A stretch of DNA of 64,000 nt from Acanthochromis polyacanthus (GCF_021347895.1 NC_067114.1:29268373-29332372), one strand, 5' to 3'. Positions 45,236 through 55,904 are shown, numbered from the stretch's first letter. A program made the numbers and translations. Notes: generated by a model from the letters alone, not told the origin.

Positions 45236-46270
45236 GAAAACAAAAATGTAATATTTAAAGTAACATTTGGTTACTTAGTTTCTGTTTGTGGTGTGTGTTG
45301 CTGTTGTGTTTAGGTCCGGTTAGGAGGTTCAGTTGTTTTGTTTGGGTTTAGTTTTGTCACAAACTCTGCTAGCATTCATTTGGTTTTATTTCGTTCTTTG
45401 GTTTGGCAGCATCCACCGGCCTTGTTTTGCTTTGTGTGATCACTGATATGTTAAATTTGCTGCACAGCAATAAATTCCTTCACCTGAACGATAACATCTG
45501 GTTCTTTTGTTGCATCCAGCTGACCCCAGAGGCTGGATGTAACATTTGGTTCCAGTGTTTAAGCTGGGACAGATGTGGATGTAACAGTCCAGGTAACGTG
45601 GAGCGTATGCTGAGCTATCATGCTGGTGTCGAATAAAAAAGGAACTGTAACTCGCTTGTCACACATGGTCCAGATTGCAGAGAATACACTGCATCAACAA
45701 CTCAGGCTCACAGTGATTATTCAGCTAATCTGATGGATCATTGTGTGTGATATTCTACTAGCATTCTGAAATGAATCTGACATCACGTCTTCGAGTGCAG
45801 AGAGCAGCTAAAATATCACATTTCTTTACCTAAAATACATCAAAATCAACCAATAAATACATATATGAATAAACATTGAACGGCCCCATGCATGCAGACG
45901 TTCTATCCGCCTCCTTGTACGTCTGAATCGGGTGACGCAGACAAACCAAATAGCTTTTATTACATTGCTTCTCCCTCAAAGTGTGGGAGGCAGGAGGGAG
46001 AACGGTTCGGTTTTGCTTCTGTTAATGTACACTAGTAAGAAAGCACAGATAAGAAAAGTGCTGCGTGGAGGAGCTAAAAATTGTAAAGTACAATCACCAT
46101 AAAAAAATAAAATAAAGAACAGACTGCTTCAAGATGCTCCGAGTCATTTGAAATAGACTTTGAAGTGCAACAGAGTCATAGTGGCAATAAACTGAAAAGC
46201 AATGCAACCACATCAAAGAGACACGCAGTGTTTACGCAACCACAGCCGCCCTGCTAATCTGGAAGTTCTG
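45236..46270. other. No gene recognised
   Basis: Unique-looking sequence between two tandem arrays. Confidence 0.45.
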
Positions 46271-47270
46271 CTGAAGTCCAGATACAGACCAGCATCTGGA
46301 TCTGAGCAGACCAGCAAGACCAGCAAGACCTGCAAGACCAGCGAGACCAGCAAGGCCTGCGAGACCAGTGAGACCAGCAAGGCCTGCAAGACCAGCGAGA
46401 CCTGCGAGACCAGCGAGACCTGCGAGACCAGCGAGACCTGCGAGACCAGCGAGACCTGCGAGACCAGCGAGACCTGCGAGACCAGCGAGACCTGCAAGAC
46501 CAACGAGACCAGCAAGGCCTGCAAGACCAACGAGACCAGCGAGACCAGCAAGGCCTGCGAGACCAGCGAGACCAGCGAGACCAGCATCTGGATCTGAGCA
46601 GACCAGCAAGACCAGCAAGACCTGCAAGACCAGCGAGACCAGCGAGACCAGCATCTGGATCTGAGCAGACCAGCAAGACCAGCAAGACCTGCAAGACCAG
46701 CGAGACCAGCGAGACCAGCATCTGGATCTGAGCAGACCAGCAAGACCTGCAAGACCAACGAGACCAGCAAGACCAGCGAGACCAGCGAGACCTGCGAGAC
46801 CAGCGAGACCAGCAAGACCAGGCAGACCTGCAAGACCAGCGAGACCAGCAAGGCCTGCGAGACCACCGAGACCAGCAAGGCCTGCGAGACCAGCAAGGCC
46901 TGCGAGACCAGCGAGACCAGCAAGGCCTGCGAGACCAGCGAGACCAGCAAGGCCTGCGAGACCAGCGAGACCAGCGAGACCAGCGAGACCAGCGAGACCT
47001 GCCAGACCTGCCAGACCTGCCAGACCTGCCAGACCTGCCAGACCTGCGAGACCTGCCAGACCTGCCAGACCTGCCAGACCAGCGAGACCAGCAAGACCTG
47101 CCAGACCTGCCAGACCTGCCAGACCAGCGAGACCTGCCAGACCTGCCAGACCAGCGAGACCAGCCAGACCAGTGAGACCTGCCAGACCAGCGAGACCTGC
47201 GACACCTGCAAGACCTGCGACACCTGGAAGACCTGCGAGACCTGCAAGACCTGCGAGACCAGCAGACAGG
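46271..47270. repeat. 9-bp GC-rich minisatellite, about 1 kb
   Basis: The basic unit is GAGACC(A/T)GC, with AAG, GCC, CCA and AAC variants. A 67-bp higher-order unit containing AGCATCTGGATCTGAGCAGA starts at 46583, 46650 and 46717, with an earlier related start at 46291. From about 47000 the array shifts to CAGACCTGC units. Because nine is a multiple of three, frames stay open for up to 389 codons on the minus strand and 131 on the plus strand. Their products (LVSLVSQ, GLAGLAG, SRWSRWS, ETSETCE) are repeat translations and not evidence of genes. The plus strand is strongly depleted of T. Confidence 0.92.
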
Positions 47271-47335
47271 AGCAGGGTGGATTGTTAAACTCACTTTGCA
47301 ACGCATATCGTACAAAAATTGACATAATGTAGTGA

Positions 47336-47948
47336 TAAAGTGTAACAACTCCAGAGAAGACATTAACTGCAGATTGTTAATTAGTAAAACTATAAATTTA
47401 AAATCATTTCTAGACCATGACAAGTTGTTTGGATCACAAAGTAAAATACTAGATTGTTCTTTGGTCTTTGTTTCTCATTTTTGTAATATTTTGTCTAGTT
47501 TTTGTTGTTTTTTGAATGATTTTTGTCATTTGTCTCATTTTGTCATTTTGTTTCTCGTTTTTGTCATTTTGTGTCTCATTTTTGTAATATTTTGTCTTGT
47601 TTCTGTTGTTTTTTGAATGATTTTTGTCATTAGTCTCATCGTGTCGTCATTTTGTTTGTGTGTAAAAATTCCAGAGAAGACATTAACTGCAATTTGTAAG
47701 TTTGTAAAACTATAAATTTAAAATCATTTCTAGACCATGACAAGTTGTTTAGATCATAAAGTAAAATACTAGATTGTTCTTTGGTCATTTTGTGTCTCAT
47801 TTATGTAATATTGTCTTGTTTTTGTCTCTCTTTTTTTGGCTGACTTTTGTCGTTTTGACCGTAAAGTAAAATTGTATAACATTCAGTTTCAGACAGAACA
47901 AACTGGGCTGAACACAGAACCTGAACTAAGATGAGTTTGACACCCCTG
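47336..47948 (+). mobile_element. Family A hAT-type element, 5' part replaced
   Basis: The subterminal block (AGAGAAGACATTAACTGCAG to AAAATACTAGATTGTTC) occurs twice, near 47350-47460 and 47670-47780. The right end ATGAGTTTGACACCCCTG is intact. The left CAGGGGTGTCC end is missing and the 9-bp minisatellite lies about 65 bp upstream. Confidence 0.65.
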
Positions 47949-48178
47949 ATCTAGAACATGTTATGGTCCCTGCTCCTGTCCCTGTTCTTCTCCTTTCCTT
48001 CCTGTCTTGTCTCTCCCTATTCTTACTTCCTCTCTCTCCTGGTCTTGTATCTCTGGCTCCCTCTCTCCTGTGTCTCTCCTTCCTGAATGTCCCGCCTGCC
48101 AACAGTCTGATTGCAACAATGCAAATCAGCTGTCCTAATCAGTTCACTGCAGTCACCTGTTTTCATTCCACCTCCCGG

Positions 48179-48185
48179 TATTTAA
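48179..48185 (+). promoter_or_regulatory. TATA-like box of the solo LTR
   Basis: TATTTAA follows a pyrimidine-rich U3-like segment and precedes AGCCAGCTCTGTC, a usual start-site context in fish LTRs. The Harbinger insertion begins 65 bp downstream. Confidence 0.45.
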
Positions 48186-48249
48186 GCCAGCTCTGTCATT
48201 TACCCCATGTTGGATCGTAGACTCTTGTCTCTGCATAGACACTAGCTGC

Positions 48250-48787
48250 GTGTCCATTACCCTTAGATATGCGCAAAATGTAAATAGCGCAATAAAAAAC
48301 TGGTAATGGAAACACCTGAATTTCGAAAAAGGACTAAAATATCGCTAAAAAGTTTTTACGCTCTCATGAGGTGGTTTTTCAGACGTTTCGATATTGAAAA
48401 ATATCGCAAAAGAGCAATGGAAACACTTTTTCCGCAATTATACGTCACGTCCGGTGACGTACCTGGTCACATGACCAGTTCTCTCGGAGTAAACATGGCG
48501 CGGTACGTGTGGACAGAAGAGGAGACCGAGACTTTTCTTGCCATGATTCTTGAGAAAAACATCACTGCCATACTGGACAGCAAACAGCAGAGGAATGCAG
48601 AGTGGTATAAGGAGGTTTTGGGCGTCCATCTTCCTGCAGTGAAATCTCGCGGGATGATATTTTACAAGAGTTACGATGCTTCTGCCCAGAACAACCTTCA
48701 ATGGAAACACATTCAAAGCGCAAATATACTTTGTCAAAATTTTAGAAATATCACTTTTATTTTGCGAAAAACTGTGATGGAAACCCA
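48250..48787 (+). mobile_element. Harbinger-like non-autonomous element
   Basis: The ends GTGTCCATTACC and GTGATGGAAACCC are diverged inverted repeats; the internal phrases AATGGAAACAC also recur inverted. It carries only a Myb/MADF-like gene fragment and no DDE transposase. The 3-bp target duplication could not be fixed with confidence. Confidence 0.55.
48495..48662 (+). pseudogene. Harbinger Myb/MADF-like protein, N-terminal part
   Basis: The sequence begins MARYVWTEEETETFLAMILE and continues KNITAILDSKQQRNAEWYKE. This matches the start of the Myb-like/MADF DNA-binding protein encoded next to the transposase in Harbinger elements, which guides the transposase to the TIRs and the nucleus. 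The start at 48495 is chosen over an in-frame Met at 48306 because it lies in a good context (AAACATGGCG) and the upstream residues look like translated TIR. Homology stops after about 55 residues, where the element's other end begins, so the rest of the gene has been deleted. Confidence 0.65.
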
Positions 48788-49065
48788 ACTTCTGTTGTAC
48801 CTCTGGATTCAGTTACCGGTCCCCACCAAACCCGCCACCTCTGGATTACCTCAGCCTGTCTTCCTCTGTTCTCAGAACCCTCTTAGCTTGGTTCTGTGAA
48901 TTTAGTTTTGTTTTGAAGACTTCTGTTTTAGCACTCATAGTACTGGTTCGTTGAGTTTAGAGTAGTTTGGTTTTGTTCTGTTCTCCATTTATGTATTGCT
49001 CTAGTTTCCAGTAGAATAAATCTCTTTCCCTCATTTGCCTGGGTTCTCCAGCTCTCTCCGTAACA

Positions 49066-49220
49066 GTACAATGTTTAGGTGAGTGGTACATAATAAAGTA
49101 CCACCAACATGAATGCCAGGACCCAGGTTTTCCCAGCAAAGCATTGCATCTTAACAAGTTCACTAAATCATTCACTAAACTCGTCAGTGGTTTTAATGTT
49201 GTGGCTGATCGGTGTTTATG
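49066..49220. mobile_element. Tc1-like element end fragment
   Basis: 'tggttttaatgttgtggctg' followed by ATCGGTG is the inverse of a common Tc1-like terminus (CxGATCAGCCAxAACATTAAAACCA). The preceding 'atgccaggacccaggttttc' fits the end of its transposase region. No intact frame remains. Confidence 0.6.
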
Positions 49221-49537
49221 TGAATAAAGTAAAGATGTGAGGAAGAGTCGGGAACATATTGTGGCTTCTTAAAATTGGAAGAAAGCTAAGAACAGGTAGG
49301 AGAAACTTAAGAAAAAAAAAAACTTGAAAGCACTGAGGAGCAATGCCTCTAAATGCAGAAAATGAGCAGTTATTTGGTGGCAGCAGCAGGGAGTCGGTTT
49401 GCCAGAGAGGAACAGAGAATAGTGGTGAGGATGGGATGTAATGTGACTGGTTTTAGTTCCGCTGCTGAGCTAACATGTGCCAAATTAATGGAAAAACTCA
49501 CGCCATAATGAATCATGTGAATCAAATGTGTAGCCGA
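49221..49537. other. No gene recognised
   Basis: Short unique stretch before the TTAA element. Confidence 0.45.
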
Positions 49538-49808
49538 TTAACCCTCCTGTCGTCCTCATTTACGGGCACCAAATAATATTGTTTCCTCGTCTGAAAAAAA
49601 ATCCAAAATTCAGCAAAAAAAAAATCCCAAAATTTCTGAAAATTTGCAAAACCTTCAGGAAAAAAAAATCCAATAATTCCTTAAAAGTGTCCCTTAAGTT
49701 TTATTTTTTAAAAATCCCCCAAATTTGGCAAGAAAATTCTTGTAAATATTTTCCAAAAAAATAAGTAAAAATCTTTTTTAAAAAATCCTAAAAATATTTA
49801 AAGCGATT

Positions 49809-49875
<67 letters not shown>

Positions 49876-50139
49876 TAAAACTTTCATATTTTCTTTAAGA
49901 TTATTCACACAAAAAAAATCTACCAGAATCCAACGAAATTCACTGGATTTTGGTTTATTTTTTGTGAATAATCTTAAACATTTTGAAAAAAAATTTTTCC
50001 ATCAAAAATGTTCAAAGATTTCCCGAAAATGTTGAAAATGTGGACATCAGAAGTTCTATTGAGAAAATGTTTTTTTTTTTACCACATTTTCAAACTTTAA
50101 AACGGGTCAGGCTGACCCACAGGGCGACATGAGGGTTAA
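49538..50139 (-). mobile_element. TTAA-flanked element, family D copy 2
   Basis: Exact TTAA at both ends (49538-49541, 50136-50139), followed inwards by CCCTCCTGTCGTCC and preceded by GCGACATGAGGG. The centre has a palindrome (about 49904-49975), and an (AT)n run of about 60 bp lies at 49812-49872. No coding capacity. Confidence 0.85.
49812..49872. repeat. (AT)n run inside family D copy 2
   Basis: About 30 AT units between AAGCGATTCTTT and CAGTAAAAC, at the same internal place as the (TA)n run of the copy at 55480-56070. Confidence 0.95.
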
Positions 50140-51309
50140 GCTCAACACTGCTAAGATCACATTACAATCGCATTAAATAGCTGATGTTGGCTGGTCACTA
50201 GAAAACTAATTAGTCAAGATGCACCGTTCATTCAGATTTATCTATTCAGGATGAGAACATGCAGACGGCATCTCAGGAAGCACTGCTACTAAACTACGAA
50301 AAAGAAATACGCAATGGAAGAATCAAACTGACATCAGTGCTCACAACCTAAACACACAATCATTGTAGGCAAAAAATAGCACCAAAACAAAAAAAGCTGT
50401 TCAGTAGTGCTGTATAAAGGAGCATTCCACAGACTTTTCCCTTTAAGTCGTGTCTCCACATGCTCAGCCTGTGTGACGAGGGACCTTCCTCAGACTTAAA
50501 TAAAGAACTTTTGATGTGAAGGATCCAATTAAAAAGAAACTAAGAAGTTGAATTATGAAGGAAGTAGGATCCAGTGATCTTGGAGCTCGGCCAAACGCTT
50601 AGCAGTGACTCAGAGTCGGGACATCTCAGATTCTGCGGCTTTAATTTAGTCTTTTCTTTTATTAAATATGTCTCTGCTGATTTTTCCAACTTCGTGATGT
50701 GAAATATTAACTTGCCAGAGTCCTGCTCAGACAGAGGTGATGCGTCCGGTGCAGGAGGACGGACATCAGAGCGCTGATAATGAGTCCATCTGAATGAGTG
50801 TGCATGCGTTACTCTGTACTGATTTGAAGCTCCAGATGTGCACCGTATGCAGCAGCCATCAGACGCCTGCAGCGGTTCCACCAAGCAGAACTTCAGGCTC
50901 TTTGAGCTGCACTCTGAGCGTCAAAGGGTGATTCAAATTCTGCTCTCCTATGGGTGCTCCCAGCGGCCGGCTGGTCCGGCGTTCTCTTCCAGCATCTGAA
51001 ATCAGCAGCGGGACACTTTCTTTGAGTTGGCACCTGAAAGGCCATCTCAAAGAGAAGTGACGAGACGCTGCCCAGCTCTCCTCCTTCAGCTTCCTGCGCT
51101 CGCCGACTTAAATGAGTCCCTCATGCGTCTGATGCTCGACAGTTTCAGCTCTTTTCTGCCATCAAGGACTCAGACATTCTCATAATGTCTCGGTGTTACG
51201 ATCGATGCTTCCCCGCCACGGACTCCGACCACAGACTTCAGAGACGCAGCAGAGAATGTATTTTTTTTGGAGTTAACACCCAGACTGTGTTTTTTTTCTG
51301 CTTTTAAAA
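50140..51309. other. No gene recognised
   Basis: The minus-strand frame 50540-50884 (114 codons) has no recognisable domain. The rest is unique-looking. Confidence 0.4.
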
Positions 51310-51540
51310 CCACTGATGAAGAGCGCTGTGCTGCATTGCAGTACATCCTGCTTCAGCAGCCTGTCTTTGAAACTTAAAACCAAATTATATAATCAAATTC
51401 ATATTTGTTCAAGGATTATTGGCCGACCTCTGGAACTCTCTTTTCACACAGCTCACAACAAGAGCCTGCTCAGACTAAAAACTCTCTCTTCTGATCTCTC
51501 ATGTCTTAAATGGAGGGAACCAGCTTCAGTTTAGTCCCTC
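51310..51540 (+). pseudogene. L2/CR1-like LINE ORF2 fragment
   Basis: The plus strand reads SCFSSLSLKLKTKLYNQIHI, then CSRIIGRPLE. This corresponds to WFGNLSxxLKxKLxxxIxxASKIIGxPLxSL near the C-terminus of L2/CR1-like LINE proteins, the same part of the protein as at 15690-15910. The following residues (NKSLLRLKTLSSDLSCLK) are a decayed continuation. Its downstream part overlaps the segment duplicated around 52150-52910. Confidence 0.55.
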
Positions 51541-51632
51541 CCAGTACAAACTTATTAAAGCTGCAGAAATCTTTAGTACATCAGTCTGTTCTGCTGCTAA
51601 ACCAGGATCAGTGAGTTGCCAAATGAGAGCTA

Positions 51633-52141
51633 CAGTGTCATGCAGAATTATCCAACCCACCTGATGTTTTTGACATTCTGGCAAAATTCCAACTGCAGGT
51701 GACTAAATCATACAAGAGGTGAACGGTTAGTTTACTGGAATACAATACCAAGGCAAAAAAAAAATCAAGATTTAATTCATGATCCATCTAAAATTTCAAC
51801 TTTTTTAACAAAAGCAGGTTGCAGAATGATTCGACCCCCTATAAACAATAAATACAGATGACTGCTGTACGTCTACATTTAGAGGTGAATCCAACAGTGA
51901 CACATGTAAACACTGAGTAATACTCATGTCTATGAAATAAGGACGCTTTCTCCTCTAGCAGCACCATGGTTCAGACCACAGAGACGTCCTGAAGCTTACA
52001 GAGGAGATAGCTGCTTTGTACAAGAAAGGAAATAGGTTCAAGAAGATCTCCAAGCTCTTGAATGTTCCCAGAGACTCTGTTGGAAGCGTCATGTTTAGCC
52101 AGAATGTCAAATGTCAGAGGGGTTGAATTTGCACGCAACTG
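51633..52141 (+). mobile_element. Tc1-like deletion derivative, 509 bp
   Basis: The ends CAGTGTCATGCAGAATTATC and, inverted, CAGTTGCGTGCAAATTCAAC are diverged TIRs flanked by TA (51631-51632, 52142-52143). Only the start of a transposase gene is left. Confidence 0.65.
51966..52095 (+). pseudogene. Tc1-like transposase N-terminal HTH relic
   Basis: It begins MVQTTETS in one frame and continues, after a frameshift, LKLTEEIAALYKKGNRFKKI and SKLLNVPRDSVGSV. The pattern (xxLYKKGxxFKKISKLLNxPRxTVxSV) is the first helix-turn-helix of Tc1 transposases, which binds the TIR. The sequence then passes directly into the right terminus, so the linker and catalytic domains are deleted. Confidence 0.7.
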
Positions 52142-52170
52142 TAACAGTATCTCTTCTGATCTCCCATGTC

Positions 52171-52773
52171 TTAACCCTCGAGTCGTCCTGCGGGTCAAAA
52201 CTGACCCGTTTTAAAGTTAGAAAATGTGTGTGGGGGGGGGAATATTTTTACAGTGAAACTTTGGATGTCCACATTTTCAACATTTCTGGGAAGTCTTTGA
52301 ACATTGTTTGGTGGAAAAAAATAGATTTTTTTTTTGAAGATTTTGATTATTTTTTTGAAAATATTTACTTTTTTTTAAATTTGTTGCCAAATTTGGAGAT
52401 TTTTTTTACATTTTTTTAAGAGAAACTTCTAAGGAATTATTGAAATTTTCTTCCCGAACGTTTTGCAAATTTTTAGAAATTTGGGGATTTTTTTTTTAAA
52501 TAAAACTTTTAAGGAATTATTGAAATTTTCTTCCCGAACGTTTTGCAAATTTTTAGAAATTTGGGGATTTTTTTTTTTTTAAATAAAACTTTTAAGGAAT
52601 TATTGAAATTTTCTTCCCGAACGTTTTGCAAATTTTTAGAAATTTGGGGATTTTTTTTTTAAATAAAACTTTTAAGGAATTATTGAAATTTTCTTCCTTT
52701 TTCGTTTGGCAAATTTTTAGAAATTTGGGGATATTTTTTTGGTGCCTGTAAATGAAGACAACAGGAGGGTTAA
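52171..52773 (+). mobile_element. TTAA-flanked element, family D copy 3
   Basis: Exact TTAA at both ends (52171-52174, 52770-52773), CCCTCGAGTCGTCCTGCGGG at the left and GACAACAGGAGGG at the right. The left hairpin GGGTCA-AAAC-TGACCC is kept. The central palindrome is missing, and the right half is expanded by a tandem repeat. Confidence 0.9.
52420..52735. repeat. 80-83 bp tandem repeat in family D copy 3
   Basis: The marker AAGGAATTATTGAAATTTTC recurs four times. The TTCCCGAACG (last copy TTCCTTTTTCG) markers lie at about 52451, 52531, 52614 and 52694. Other family members have a single unit here, so the expansion happened within this copy. Confidence 0.88.
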
Positions 52774-52910
52774 ATGGAGGGAACCAGCTTCAGTTTTGAA
52801 CCCCTCCCAGTACAAACGTATTAAAGCTGAAGAACTCTTTCATACATCAGTCTGTTCTGCTATAAACCAGGATCGGTGCGTTGCTAAATGAGAGCTAATG
52901 CTGCTGTTTG

Positions 52911-53968
52911 TGTGACTGCTGCGGTGTTCTACGTATGAGAGTTTTCATGGTAATAATTTGGCGTCTACTTCTGGGTGAAGCTGACCCCAGGGATGCAAAA
53001 TGAATTTCAGAGTGAGCCGGCAATAAAGTTGCTCGAAATTATTTCTGTGGGTTTTTTTCCGAGCTTATTTTCTCCTTTCATTTGTTCTCCAGAGAGAGCA
53101 AATAGACAACAAATAACAACAGCATCAGAACAAACGGCATCACATCGGTTGCACCGGACCGCCTGATTTATTCATTTAGGAGCACCAGCACAGAAAATGT
53201 AGGCGCTGACCACATTTTTCATCTCCCCTCTGGGTGCCGCGACAGTAAATATAACCAGTGGGTTTGTGCAAAGCGTTGTCTGGGAGAGGACGCCGTGTCA
53301 AAGCGTGAGCTTTCGGAGATGATCTTCATTTGTTCCAACGATAACCAATGAAAGAAAAGCTTGATGTAATGAGGTGTCTGCTGCAGCTCCTCTCACAGAG
53401 GAGGAGAGGATGGACATGGAAGCGGTCAGGACAGAGGACAGGGCATTCAAAAGCTTCTGATCCCTCCTCAAGCTAAAGCTGTCCCACAGGATTTTGCTCA
53501 GACGTGACATCTGCATCAACAGTGTTTATTATCAGACGGCATAATAACGTCCACCATAAAGTAGTAACACCAAGAGAGTTTAGAAAAGACATTAAAATAT
53601 TCAAAAAGGCCATTTTAGTTGTTAAAATAAAAAAAGACTTGGCTAAATCAGCATGAATAAATGCCACTGATATATGCAGTGCTCAGCTTTTACACAAAAT
53701 ATCATGAAGCTCTAAAAAAACGCCCAAACTGCAGTGACTCAGTCTAACAGGACAACACCTGTGAGTCAACTTATCTTCACAAACACACACTGAAAATGTT
53801 AAGTCATACCTGACATATTTTTGATCGCTCTCTGGACTCAGTGTCTAGGATTTAGTGGCATCTAATAGTGAGGTTGCAGACTACAGCCATCAGCTTAATC
53901 TGTCCTTCTAAGCATAAAGGAGAACACACAGTATTCTCACTGAAACACACACTGAAAACGCTCTAAAG
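52911..53968. other. No gene recognised
   Basis: Unique-looking sequence with short frames only. Confidence 0.45.
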
Positions 53969-54961
53969 CAGGGGTGTCGAACTCGTTTTAGTGCAGGGGC
54001 CACATTCAGCCCAATCTGACCAGTAAAACCACAGCATAACAACCCATAAATGACCACTGCTCCTTATTTTACCTTTGGTTTAGAGCAAAAAAGGGCTTTT
54101 TTTTTTTTTTTTACAAAACATCACAAACAAACTGAAATTTAAGAAAGAGAAATTCCATTTCACATGAAAATGACAAACGAGACAAAAAAAGACAATAAAC
54201 TCAACACAAAATATTTAAAAAATGAGATGCAAAATGACAGAGACAACAAATAACACAAATGAGACCAAAAATGACAAAAGTAAGAAACAAAATAGCGAAA
54301 AATGGACAAAGAGAACCACCGAGAAAAACGAAACACAAAACGACGAACAAAAGCGAAACAAAAAAATGACAAAAATAACACAAAACACAAGACCAAAAGA
54401 AAACACAGAATGACAAAAACATGACAAATGACAAAAGTCAGACAAAAACAACAAAAACAAGACAAAATGAGAAGCAAAATGACAAAAAAAGAGACAAAAA
54501 ATAACACAAATGATACAAATGAGACCAAAAATGACAAAAGAAACAAAATAGCAAAAAAAAGGACAAAGAGCACCACCGACAAAAAAAACAAAACACAAAA
54601 CGACAAAAATGAAACACAAAACAACGAACAAAACCGAAACACAAAATGACAAAAATAAGACAAAAACACAAGTAAGACAAAAACAAAACACAGAATGACA
54701 AAAACATGAGACAAATGACAAAAGTCAGACAAAACCAAGACAAAATATCACAAAAATGAGACACAAAGATCAATGAACAATCTAGTATTTTACTTTATGA
54801 TCAAACAACTTGTCATGGTCTAGAAATGATTTTAAATTGAAAGTTTTACTAATTTACAATCTGCAGTTAATGTCTTCTCTGGAGTTTCTACACTTTGAGG
54901 GCCGGACTGGACCCTTTGGAGGACCACTTTTGGCCCACGGGCCTCATGTTGGACACCCCTG
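53969..54961 (-). mobile_element. hAT-type element with A-rich array, family A, intact ends
   Basis: It starts CAGGGGTGTCGAACTCGTTT and ends GTTGGACACCCCTG. The flanks CTCTAAAG (53961-53968) and CTCTAAAC (54962-54969) agree at 7 of 8 positions, a clear hAT duplication. The interior (about 54160-54780) is an A-rich array containing two related blocks with an ACAAAGAGxACCACCGA motif. No transposase. Confidence 0.88.
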
Positions 54962-55479
54962 CTCTAAACCCAGCATTTGGTTTGTCCTTTCTGGGCTACT
55001 ATAGACACACAGCGGTGCATGGGAGACTGCATTCTAAGTTAACGAAATCACAAAAAATGCTATTTTGCAGGTGATTATCCACTAAAAACTCTGAGTATGA
55101 GATTCCATTTCTGCCTCTAATCCTACACACTGGACCTTTAAGTGTGATTGCTCAGCTCTGAAACCGTTTCCCACTCGTAGCTGCAACATTTCAGCCTTCG
55201 TGTCCTGCTTTATTCTCAGTTTTTGCTCCAACGTAACTGGCTGTGATGACAAAACTGTTGCAAAACTGACATTTTCCTCCTGAGCAGCATTTAGAAATGA
55301 AAGGCAGCAGCACATCTAACCTACACATAAACATCGAGAAAGATTTAAACTTGCAGAAAACAAAAGACAACAATAAAAGCAGAATTTGCAGAATTTTGCA
55401 AACGTGCAATAAAAAAGATTTCCACAACATTCCTCTCCGAGTGTTCTTATATGTAGCTGGATTTGTTGAGTTTGTCTGG
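54962..55479. other. No gene recognised
   Basis: Unique-looking sequence between two elements. Confidence 0.45.
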
Positions 55480-55744
55480 TTTGTCGTCCTCATTTACAGG
55501 CACCAAAAAATATTGTTTCCTCGTCTGAAAAAAAATCAAAAAAATAAAATCAGCAAAAAAATTCCCCAAACATCTGAAAATTTGCAAAACCTTCAGGAAG
55601 AAAATTCCAATAATTCCTTAAAAGTTTACCTTAAAAGTTTTATTTAAAAAAAAAATCCCCCAAATTTGACAAGAAAATTCTTGTAAATATTTTCAAAAAC
55701 TGAGTAAAAATCTTCCAAAAAATCCTAAAAGTATCTAAAGTGAT

Positions 55745-55746
<2 letters not shown>

Positions 55747-55797
<51 letters not shown>
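55747..55797. repeat. (TA)n run inside family D copy 4
   Basis: About 25 TA units between GTGATTACA and CTCAGTAAAAC, at the same place as the AT run in 49538-50139. Confidence 0.95.
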
Positions 55798-55800
<3 letters not shown>

Positions 55801-55824
55801 AGTAAAACGTCTAATATTTTCTTT

Positions 55825-55904
55825 AAGAACATTCACACAAAAAAATCAACCAAAATCCAGCGATTTTCGCTGGATTTTGGTTGATTTTTTGTGTGAATGT
55901 TCTT
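55825..55904. repeat. 38-bp near-perfect palindrome
   Basis: The arms 55825-55863 and 55867-55904 pair along their whole length apart from one extra A, with a 3-nt loop; the core is AATCCAGCGA-TTT-TCGCTGGATT. Other family D copies keep weaker versions. Confidence 0.9.

Larger units (their letters stand above)
47959..49065 (+). mobile_element. Solo LTR of a Gypsy-like retrotransposon
   Basis: It starts TGTTATGG and ends CCGTAACA, short inverted ends typical of LTRs. The 5-bp flanks GAACA (47954-47958) and GTACA (49066-49070) agree at 4 of 5 positions. Inside there is a TATTTAA box (48179-48185) and an AATAAA signal (49015-49020). No gag, pol or primer-binding site adjoins it, so it is a solo LTR left by recombination. 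A Harbinger-like element (48250-48787) is inserted in it; without that, the LTR is about 570 bp. Assignment to Gypsy rests on general resemblance. Confidence 0.65.
51488..52910 (+). repeat. Local duplication with two different insertions
   Basis: The segment 51488-51630 (CTTCTGATCTCTCATGTCTT to CAAATGAGAGCTA) is repeated at about 52150-52910. In the second copy a TTAA element interrupts it at CATGTC-TTAA-ATGGAGG; the first copy has a single TTAA at that point (51507-51510). A Tc1-like element lies between the two copies. Confidence 0.85.

Noticed and set aside
46213..47423. Open frames of 370 and 389 codons on the minus strand
   Set aside because: They are translations of a 9-bp tandem repeat in different frames (LVSLVSQ, SRWSRWS). 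No domain, signal or conservation supports a gene.
48306..48899. 197-codon frame taken as one gene
   Set aside because: Only residues about 64-118 match a Harbinger Myb-like protein. The upstream and downstream parts are translated TIR and LTR sequence.
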